Source of the DNA: Salvator merianae
Taxonomy: Eukaryota > Chordata > Lepidosauria > Squamata > Teiidae
Length of the DNA stretch: 64,000 bases
Direction of reading: 5' to 3'
Assembly: GCA_003586115.2 (NCBI GenBank)
Contig: QVOM02000034.1
Coordinates: forward strand, 14,127,267-14,191,266
Shown: in pieces, positions 56,196-64,000 of the stretch
Position numbering within the stretch: the stretch's first letter is position 1
Layout: every line of letters starts with the position of its first letter
The notes under the pieces: model-generated
Told to the model about the DNA's origin: nothing
What the model saw: only the letters and a program-made list of their open reading frames with translations
Database searches by the model: none
Made by a program: the position numbers and the translations under genes

Positions 56196-56775
56196 CTTTC
56201 AACTGGACACTCAAAAGCGACAATGGAAATGCACCACTCGTGGGTGTGTGGCTGAAAAGACATCAACCATGAATGCTGAAGGCCAAGAATGAAAGTTTCT
56301 AGCCTTTGAAATTGGGATGGGGCAGGCCCTCTAAGGCAGACACCCTGTAATGGATCAGTGGCAATAAGTCTCACCTTGGAACATGTTGCCTGTTCTGAAT
56401 CACTCTGGCACTTCCTATCATGGGGCAGCTTAGTCTTGTGCAAAAATGTTCTCTGTCCATCTTGACTGCTGGTTTGTTATTGCTTTCTTGCAACAACAGT
56501 ACTCATGGCATGAAGAGATTAGGAATGATGGTTATCTGTTTGAAGCTGATGCCTCATATCAATGTCAAGGCTTGAGAAATAAGGGAGAATACACAAATGT
56601 TTTGGAAGTAGTTCATTAGCAGCACCAGTTTAGGAGAGGAATTTAACACTCTGAACTTGCAGTTAGACAGAGTGGGTAAACAAGACAAAATTGCAGTTTA
56701 TTATTGACCAACAGGCATGTCAAAAACCAGGGCCAGCACTCCTCAAGATTTACTTTAGCTTTTATAAACTATCTC

Positions 56776-56973
56776 AGGCTGTGATCAGATACAAAAAACA
56801 TCTCTGAGGCAGTTTTGAGATGGAATTTTTCACACACTACTCTGTCCCTCCCCACTCTCATGAACATTCTGTGCTAGAAAAGGTGGATTAGAGAAGACTT
56901 GGGAACACAAGGGTCACACACTGTCTCTCTGAGGCATCTCTAAGGAACCCCTTTTGTCATGACTAAACACAGT
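56776..56973. mobile_element. MITE family C copy, inverted
   Basis: Left GGCTGTGATCAGATAC and right, on the other strand, AACTGTGTTTAGTCATGAC are decayed family C ends. The core is in the opposite orientation to the other copies: CTGTCCCTCCCCACTCTCAT, GAACATTCTGTGCTAGAAAA. Confidence 0.6.
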
Positions 56974-57050
56974 TACATGGACATGAATCATCAAAAGAAA
57001 GCATATCAGTAAGTACAGTCAGGAGGGGTTTCACTGACATTAAAGGCATA

Positions 57051-57512
57051 GGGCCAGTTCACATTTACCTATTGGTGAGCTTCTGGACGCTCACTGAAGA
57101 GGCCTATTCCCACACCACTGCCATGTCCAGGAGCATCTCCAGTTATTCCTAGATGCTACTAGCTATGGACAAATAAAACATTGTCCACTGCTTCACCAGA
57201 AGCAGCTGGATGACTCCTAGTCAGCAGTAATCACACAATGCTTATTGTGGGCAGGACAGGACAGGGTGGGGCAGCCCAGCCCAGCTGTAGCTGCACAGTT
57301 GCATTCCATGTCCTCATCATCATGGTAACATCCAACCACACGCAGTATGTTGCTGCAGCTGCTATCATGGCAATTGGACATGCCATTTGCAGTGTGGGAG
57401 CTCATGGCCCAATAGAGGGTTGTTCTAGTACTCAAAGTACAAATGGCTGCCATGCCACGGGGTCTTTATCATCCTAATATAGCATACTAGACTGGTAAGT
57501 GGAATCAGGCTC
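57051..57512. mobile_element. MITE family B-like element (462 bp)
   Basis: Ends GGGCCAGTTCACATTTACC and, on the other strand, GAGCCTGATTCCACTTACC match well. GTGAGCTTCTGGACGCTCAC forms a subterminal hairpin, in the place where other family B copies have theirs. The interior CAATTGGACATGCCATTTGC and CACAATGCTTATTG fits family B only loosely. Flanks AAGGCATA and TTTTTTCA do not match. Confidence 0.55.
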
Positions 57513-59073
57513 TTTTTTCATCTATTATTTTTTCTAGGTCAGATCATTTCTTGTAAATCACGTGTTGTACACTACTTCAAAATTAGTCCACTTTATCTCA
57601 GCCAAACAGGTTTCTCCTGCATGGTCAAGCCTATTTTCTTTTAAGTTTCTGTAATTTTGTGCCATTGGCTACATTGTCTCCATTTTAGCATCTTTTTTCA
57701 TCTTCACAGGTTCTTATCAATAAACCAACATGTTACTTTTGAATAAACAATTGCTTAACAATTGCTTGACTACAATGTTTTTGTCCTGCATTCCCTAGGG
57801 CTTAGGGATGGTCTTGATTCTCAAAAAATTGCTTTCAGTAAGGGGAGGAGCTTCCAACTGCTCTCACCTGCAACAGCCACCATTAGTTCTACCTATTTTG
57901 ACACCTGGTAGCTCCAACAACAACAGTGAGGACCTGTCAACATTTCATACATATGTAAATTCTACTTGGCCCTAGAGACCCAAAGGTGTACTCTGGCAGC
58001 TCTGAAGTTGGAAGGTCTCTTTTCAAAAGACCAGTCTGTGTATCATTTTGAACATGTGACGTGCCATCAGTTTCAAGGAGGTTCCAACTCCTAATTTGAT
58101 TAGCTGTACCTAGAAGTTAGAATCTAAAATTTAGCTTTAAAACCCATTTTCTGTCTAATCTCTGTATCTCTTCCTCCCATTTTTCTCCTACTCTGAGAGT
58201 TGCCAATGCATTAAAATGCTGGTGGGTTGCCAACATCATGGCAAGAGTAGCAGACAGCCCTGACACCAAAATGTGGATTATCTGGCATCAGAGCAGTGAT
58301 CTGGGACTAACTGGTTTTAGTGGGGAAAATAGTTCTACCCAGCCACAAACTCTAAATGCAGGAACTTTTAAGCTATTTACTTTAAAAATGGAAAGCTAAC
58401 TTCCGTGGGCCATGTAAAAATGCAGAGAAAAGATCAAGTCAAAAGCAGAGTTCCCAATAAAAACAATTATAAAAGTATCAGTTAAAATTGTGGTTGGATA
58501 TATAATGGCATTTATCCTGGGAAGTGTAGTTTCAGAATTGATTATTTGGGTTCACACATCATAAGGGCAGATCTTTGATGCGTAGTGCTCAAAAGTCAGT
58601 AACGAGGCAAGGTCAGGAGTAAACACCTTTCCCCTAAGTCTGTTTGGATAATAGAAACTGCAATCACCTCTTTCCCCCAATGTATTGCTGCATGTTCAGA
58701 AAACTAAATAAAGCAACTCTGTTTTCCTTTATTCTCATTCTTTATGATAATAGGGACAAGTTAAAAGAGATCAATGTTTACAGATGAGTTTAATCTGAAC
58801 TAAATATCATTTGATATTCCCTGCTCTTAATGTATTAATTTATCTCTCTGTATATCCCCCTGTATGCAAAAGGTTTCAGGGTGAGTGGCAAGTGATAAAA
58901 GCAACGCAAACAGGTTACAAACAGGACTAAAGAAGATTAAATCACACATAAATAGCAGTTAAGTTAATTTAAAATTAATTTTACCATGCTTAGAAACGGA
59001 GGAGAAACTACTCAGTCAAAGGCATGAGGAAAGAGGTGCATCTTCATCAGCTATTTAAGCATGTACAATGAAA
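57513..59073. other. No recognised feature
   Basis: AT-rich DNA. GGTTTCAGGGTGAGTGGCAA (58871-58890) could be part of an L2-like LINE end. Otherwise nothing recognised. Confidence 0.45.
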
Positions 59074-59562
59074 GAGCCTGTTTGCACTTATGACAATATT
59101 CTAATTAGCAGGATTCAGGCTGGCCAGGATCAGGTACGGTGAGAAGTGAACTGGAACAGTTCACAAGCTGACCAGCAGGGGAACCAGTGCAAAAGGGAAT
59201 GCAGTAGCTATGTAGCTGAGTCCAGACCTAGAGAAGCTGGGTCCGGACTTAGGTCCAAAACAACTGCCAGGGTCCGGACCCCAAAGTCTGAACTTGGGTC
59301 CGAACTGTTTGACGGTGCCAGCATGGCCTGCTCCACTGCCATTCCACACCAGGAAGTGGTGTGAACACACCTTTCCTGATCTGCAACTGATCACGCAAGT
59401 CAACTTGGAGATTACAATTTAGTTGACCACAGCTGGTAGGCTTCAGGTGAGCATCAGGTAGGCTTTAGTAGGTTTCAAGTCAGCTGGGGCTGTTTGCAGT
59501 TAGCAAGAGGAATTTTCCAGGACACTCACTGGAATGGAGCATTTGCACCTGCAAACAGGCCC
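59074..59562. mobile_element. MITE, family A relative (489 bp)
   Basis: Ends GAGCCTGTTTGCACTTA and, on the other strand, GGGCCTGTTTGCAGGTGC. Near the right end CACTGGAATGGAGCATTTGC matches CGCTGGAATGGAGTTTTCGC near the left end of 54553-55127 on the same strand, so the subterminal hairpin stretch sits at opposite ends in the two copies. The middle carries GGGTCCGGAC words not seen in the other copies. No target duplication found. Confidence 0.55.
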
Positions 59563-59641
59563 AAGATACCTGATGCATGCTAGAGGGAAGGCTGTTCTAC
59601 AACCTAGGGACTATCATGGAAAAGACTCTCATGCATCCACA

Positions 59642-59992
59642 TAAAAGATGTGCAAAATTCAATTTGCATTCACAGATTTGATTGAATATTTCATATTTGC
59701 AAATGCAAATACATGTTTTTTTCATTTCCAAAAGTTTAATCAAATCAAACCAGTCTCCTGCTTGTAAAATCAAACAATTCAATTGCACATTCTTGTTTTG
59801 CTGTGTTTTTGCTCATGAAAAGGGCTATTCTCAATGAAAAAAATGGTATTTTTCTTTGCAAAAAATGCAAAAACAAATGTGAAAAACTGTGGTTTTTTTT
59901 TTCCTATTGAATGGTTCAGTGATGAAATAACCAAATGGGTTTTTGCTTTGATGGCAAAATGAACCCACAGATTTCATTTGTGCACATCCTGA
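59642..59992. mobile_element. hAT-type MITE (351 bp), older copy
   Basis: Begins TAAAAGATGTGCAAAATTC and ends TTTGTGCACATCCTGA, variants of the TAGGGATGTGCA ends. TCCACA occurs just outside both ends (59636-59641 and 59994-59999), a slightly decayed duplication. Read on the other strand it aligns with 63065-63417: GATGTGCACAAATG, TCATTTTGCCATCAAAG, CCATTTG. AT-rich, few CpG. Confidence 0.75.
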
Positions 59993-60206
59993 GTCCACAC
60001 CTCTTAAATCTAATTGTACAAAATTAAGGAATGTAGCTGAGGTGCCAGTGCATATGTTTTCCCTTCCTTACTTTTTCTCTGAATTTCAAGACACACACGC
60101 ACACAAACTTTATGAGTTGCAGCTGTCAAGCAGAAGAGCTTCCCCAAATATCAGTGGTCTTTGAGCATGGTAACAGTTTCAGTAGTCCCAGCAACAGGAA
60201 CATAGG

Positions 60207-60334
60207 GTGATTCCGCACTGACTGGCATACCACGCCAGCAAGCATACTAGCAGCCTCCCTTAGACTGCACCAATGTGCAAAAGGGAAGCTCCTAGTATGC
60301 TTGCTGGTCTGTACACTGGCAGTGCACAATTACC
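60207..60334. mobile_element. Fold-back (long inverted repeat) MITE
   Basis: The whole 128-bp block folds on itself. GGTGATTCCGCACTG pairs imperfectly with CAGTGCACAATTACC, and the inner arms CCAGCAAGCATACTAG (60235-60250) and CTAGTATGCTTGCTGG (60292-60307) pair perfectly over 16 bp around a 41-base loop that itself holds CCCTT/AAGGG and GTGCA-type words. TAGGGTGAT-type ends hint at hAT, but no target duplication was found. Confidence 0.7.
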
Positions 60335-60493
60335 TATACAGCCTTCCTCTCCCTGCATCTAGATGGAGACACAACATTTTTGATGTTGCTATCCATAGAC
60401 AGTAGGCTGCTTCTTTTCTGAATTGAGAGACCAAGAGTAGAGCCTCCACACCATTGCAGAATACTAACGCTGATGGATCGGAATCAGAGCTTC

Positions 60494-60602
60494 TAAGAAT
60501 CTTATTTCATTGACTCTTTCAGAATATGATAACCTCACTACAGTGACAGCTGCATCAGCAAACGCCTACTTCATTCAAGCAGACGTGCCAGAAGTTGTGC
60601 AG
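60494..60602 (+). other. Exon-like stretch (weak)
   Basis: A pyrimidine-rich run ending CTCTTTCAG precedes an open frame of about 36 codons reading YDNLTTVTAASANAYF then IQADVPEVVQLTYASF and ending at a TAG near 60634. The composition is protein-like, but so short a frame is expected by chance and I do not recognise it. A terminal exon or an unprocessed relic cannot be excluded. Confidence 0.12.
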
Positions 60603-60639
60603 CTGACATATGCTTCATTTGCTCTTTCTTTGTAGATGA

Positions 60640-61805
60640 CCACAGCAGTATACAAAAACACAAATACCTTGGGAACCTGATTTCTCATCAGAAATTGCCC
60701 TGCCTCATTTATAAGAGCACTACACAAATTTCTTATTTTTAAACAAGAACAGTGGGAGGTTATTTTCTCTGTCTCTCTCTTTTTCCTTTTAAGCATAGTT
60801 CCACACTGACTTTTCCTCTTTGAACAGTGTCTGATGCTTTGAATATCTTGACTGATTTAGCGTGAAGTTAAGACATACATTTTAAATTTTCTGGAAGTAG
60901 TTGTCTTCATACCTATGAATAATCTAGTTAATGAGGTGGAAGAAATTTTATTGAATTTGGAGATAATGCAAAATTAGGAGGGAAATGTATCTAGATTCTT
61001 GCTAAATAAACTAGTTTGACTATAGACTATCGAGAAAATAGATTCAGAGTTCAAAATATCTTGATAGGGTTAGATCTGCAATTCATGGTCCAGGAACATC
61101 TGTAGACTCCTGATTTGAAAACAAGGCTCAGTCTGCATCATCTGTATTTCCCAAAAATTCCTAATGATGAGAATAAATAATAAATAATAGGAAAAATGGA
61201 GCTATGGAAGTCCCCAGACAGCATGGGAAAATGCCAGTTTTTTGAAGAATGCTAGCATTTCCCTCCAACATGACCTGTCAGACTAGTGTGGACTCTTTTG
61301 ACATGCCACCAAGCTGAACATCCAGAGGCAAACTGTGCATGTGAAAAGAAAAAAAAAGAGAAAGGGGTAGCTGATGCTGTAAGCCCTCAGAAGTTCACTC
61401 CATTGCTGTGTTGAATGCGAATTTCAAGGGCAATATGCTGGCAGTGCCCTCAACACAGCATCAAGACTGTCTGCCAGTTTCACAGCATTCCCAGGAGGTT
61501 GCTGGCATTTTTAACTTGTGCAGAGATATCCTATGAATTTTCCTAGCAGTGGAAGGGTTAGCAAACCAGCAGTTTTCTTGTCAAAACACAATGGCTTTTT
61601 CTCCCTGCCCCTTTCATGGGTGTTATTGCTCTCCTTCTTTCTCCAGAAACCCAGAGAAGATTCTTTCTGTCACTCCCACCCTTTATTTCTCTCCAAAAAT
61701 CTATTTCTGTGCAAAGAAAGCCAAGATTTTATTTTTCTCTCTATGCATATATGGAAGGCTTTTTTTGTTGTCGTCGTTGGCTTGTTTGTTTTAATCATCC
61801 AGGCT
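60640..61805. other. No recognised feature
   Basis: AT-rich DNA; no gene, LINE motif or inverted ends seen. Confidence 0.45.
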
Positions 61806-62110
61806 GGTAAAGAACACTTGCAAAGGCAAAGCGGACTGCCTTCTGATAGCCGAGACGGGATTTACACAGGGCACCGTCGCAGGGATGTCATTTTTCATCA
61901 CTTAATTGGAGACAGTTATGCCTTGTTGTTAAGTTGGGGTTTTATATTGATGGTGAAAATAACGACAGCACAACAAAAATGTATGACAAAGTGCATTATG
62001 TACCAATTAGCCAGGCTTACTCTGATACTATTAGAGGTAAACAAAAGACAGAGCTAGACATAAATGTTCCATTTTGTTCAGGCAAGCCTGTTGTAAAGAT
62101 GCCTCTTGCA
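61806..62110. other. Possible conserved non-coding block
   Basis: Unique-looking sequence with a CpG cluster (AGCCGAGACGGGATTTACAC, CACCGTCGCAGGGATG) followed by AT-rich DNA with CACTTAATTGG and AATTAGCC words. It has no repeat ends and no similarity to other parts of the window. The 179-codon plus frame 61518-62057 crosses it, but its first half is hydrophobic low-complexity and its second half changes character, so I do not call it coding. Conservation is only a guess. Confidence 0.2.
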
Positions 62111-62310
62111 CCCTCTGAAGCTGTTATTTAGCTATAGGAACATGTATAATGAGGTCTCACAGGGATCACTTTCTTCGTAAGTCATATTATCATGCTTCAA
62201 TAGGCCCTGGATATCTACATTGCTTACATTCACATCAACCCCTCTTCCAGCTCAAATCCTACTTATTATGGTACACTACAGTCTGAGATATAGGCAGGAC
62301 AGCTCTGAAC

Positions 62311-62311
<1 letters not shown>

Positions 62312-62383
<72 letters not shown>

Positions 62384-62385
62384 TC
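62312..62385 (+). repeat. (TTCT)n microsatellite, about 18 units
   Basis: Uninterrupted CTTT/TTCT repeat of 74 bases, all pyrimidine on the plus strand. Confidence 0.98.
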
Positions 62386-63056
62386 AAGATATTGTTTCAC
62401 AGATTTTTTTCTTTCCTTGCCAATGCATTGTTGATGAAATTGCAATTTATAGGAACAGCAATTCCTGTTCATTGCTAATCTCTGAATGAACAAAATGATC
62501 AATGACAGAGCACAGTTTCTAGTGTTTTGAGCAATAAGCTATCAAGTTAGGAGGTGGTGGCAATTTAGAAAAGTAACCAGGAAAAGCACGAAAGTGGCTG
62601 TTGCATGATCAGTCTTTTCCTTCTTAACACAGACAAGAAAGAATCTTGCAGTACTTGTTTTATGGTCTAAACTTTCTCAAGATATACTGGTCTGAGTTAC
62701 AAAGGTATGTTTCTGCATGCTAATAATTGGGAGATGTGTGAAAACAATGAAGTCAGAAGTACTGAAAATACAGGAAAAAAAAATTGGAAAGTATAATTCC
62801 TGGGCGAGATCCAGTTGAGTTATACATGGTTCACTAAGGACATTGTTAGCTGCACAGTCAGAGGTGGCAATGGTAGGACTTCCATGGCATCTTAATGGCA
62901 CCCTATTCAGCTCTAAGGGCATAGGGTCTGCTTAATCCTGTTTGTCTGGTGCAATGGAATTGCTAGATATGAGCTGTGGTCACATTAATTGTTCAGCTTC
63001 CATCATTGCTATGTAGATAACTTACTCACATTCAGCAGTGGCCATACCACCACTGT
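62386..63056. other. No recognised feature
   Basis: AT-rich; nothing recognised. Confidence 0.45.
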
Positions 63057-63064
63057 CATGCCAC

Positions 63065-63417
63065 TAGAGATGTGCACAAAAAAATTGCATGCTCATTTTG
63101 CCATCAAAGTGAAATTCCATTTGTTTGTGTCATTGTTGAAAAGCTTATTTGAAAAGCTGGGTTTTCGCATTCATTTTTGCACTTTTTGCACAGTAAAACA
63201 CCATTCTTCCAATTGAAAAAGCCCTGTTATTGGGCAAAACACAACAAAAATGCAAATATTTCATCAAATATTTCATCTTCACAAACAGAAGGCTACTTCA
63301 TTTCAATTGAAATTTGGGTTATGTAAAAAAAATGCATTTTTGTTTCAATGAAAATGCATGCAAATATGATTTTTTTGATCAAATTTGCAAACATGACTGA
63401 AATTTTGCACATCCCTA
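63065..63417. mobile_element. hAT-type MITE (353 bp) with decayed duplication
   Basis: Begins TAGAGATGTGCACAAAAAAA and ends ATTTTGCACATCCCTA. Flanks CATGCCAC (63057-63064) and CAAGCCCC (63418-63425) match at 6 of 8. It is the closest relative of 59642-59992, in the opposite orientation, and of 6222-6587 in its ATTTTCG/TTTTCGC words. Confidence 0.85.
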
Positions 63418-63923
63418 CAAGCCCCTGCTGCTACTTTAGTAAACCTACCTGGTCCACTCACTGCTGGAGCCCCTGTGTCATCAAACACAAGAAATAGCTT
63501 GTGAGATCATCTCCTTTGCTCTATAACCCCCAACCAACAGCATCATAGCCAGGGATTGGAAGTTCCTCGGTTGAAGAGAGTGGCAGATGTGGAAGCAACT
63601 ATGTGTTTAGCTGTGTTCTTTGCTGTCATTTCTGGCAGCAGTCTAGTTAGTCTCCTGTCAGGGGTTACTGCACAGAACCTGCCACTGATATGTTGCATAA
63701 TTGCATTTATTTAACACCATTCTATACTGTTTTTTATTTTTTAAAAATTGCAAAGCAGTTTATTGATAACTGCTATTTTGCTTTGTTTCGGCTATTGTGT
63801 TTTTAAGACCCTTCCATGCTTACCTTAAACTGCTACAGGAAAAGGCCCAGACACCTTCTTTCTTCATGCTGGTATGCTGATCAAATGGATCCCCCTGCTA
63901 AACTGGAATAAAGAGCTGTGTAC
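63418..63923. other. No recognised feature
   Basis: Moderately AT-rich sequence between two hAT elements with nothing else recognised. Confidence 0.45.
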
Positions 63924-64000
63924 TAGGGATGTGCATGAAGCTTCGTGCACTTCGAATTTCACGCGAAGATGGCGTTTCCGCCATCTTCGGCGAAATGCGA
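63924..64000. mobile_element. End of a young hAT-type element, cut by window edge
   Basis: TAGGGATGTGCATGAAGCTTCGT followed by TTCGAATTTCACGCGAAG matches, in the same order, the right end of the 1,084-bp element read on its other strand (TAGGGGTGTGCACGAAGCTTCG, then ATTCGAATTTCACC). All CpG are intact. It carries the hairpin GAAGATGGCGTTTCCGCCATCTTCG. The left duplication would be CTGTGTAC (63916-63923); the right end is outside the window. Confidence 0.8.

Noticed and set aside
61518..62057. 179-codon plus frame as a membrane protein
   Set aside because: The hydrophobic first half follows T-rich sequence; the second half changes character and there is no support from context.
1..64000. Endogenous retrovirus or other integrated virus
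   Set aside because: No LTR pair, primer-binding site, protease or integrase motif was seen; all RT motifs found belong to LINEs.
1..64000. CRISPR array or bacterial defence system
   Set aside because: Regular repeats are microsatellites or a 21-bp minisatellite without spacers, and the repeat content is that of a vertebrate.

Overview
The window looks like a gene-poor stretch (intergenic or intronic) of a squamate reptile genome (lizard or snake). The clade call rests on repeats: a tRNA-headed SINE whose body matches the Sauria SINE block (41840-42112, minus strand), a Bov-B/RTE LINE C-terminus (45560-46432), CR1 and L2-like LINE fragments, a decayed L1, many short hAT-type and PIF-type elements, and many long microsatellites. 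Species cannot be read from the sequence. I found no host exon, tRNA, rRNA, CRISPR array, bacterial gene, LTR retroelement or integrated virus that I can support. Almost all long reading frames lie in repeats or show no protein-like features.

Layout: 1-4,730 is largely unique AT-rich DNA with one weak exon-like spot at the left edge. A minus-strand non-LTR retrotransposon RT fragment (about 4,730-6,200) is followed by a hAT MITE with a perfect 8-bp target duplication (6,222-6,587). From 8,400 to 13,300 there are MITE pieces, an unrecognised Lys/Glu-rich reading frame (9,198-9,428) and a possible conserved non-coding block (11,660-12,420). A decayed L1 ORF2 fills 13,800-17,090 and is split by a 575-bp GC-rich MITE just after the RT YMDD motif. 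From 17,500 to 26,400 there are more MITEs, including a young, CpG-rich 1,084-bp hAT element (22,879-23,962) with a promoter-like interior. From 27,000 to 44,000 there are decayed hAT copies, a ~310-bp internal duplication (32,215-33,221), microsatellites, a CR1 RT remnant and the SINE with its 31-unit GAA tail.

From 44,500 to 46,450 there is an unexplained decayed minus-strand frame followed by Bov-B with an inserted repeat. From 50,000 to 51,600 a second copy of the 4.7-kb LINE family is broken by two insertions. From 53,000 to 55,240 there are a PIF-like MITE, a CR1 3' end and an intact 575-bp MITE sitting in a TATATC microsatellite. From 56,000 to the right edge there are more MITEs, a fold-back element, a second non-coding candidate and a young hAT end cut by the window edge.

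The parts do not form a pathway. What they record is layered transposition: old LINEs (L1, L2-like, CR1, Bov-B) hit by several MITE families, with the CpG-rich hAT elements the youngest. The best candidates for something new are the 1,084-bp hAT with an internal TATA and four ATTGG motifs, the 575-bp MITE family found at identical length in two distant places, and the subterminal hairpin family (five copies, stems up to 20 bp).
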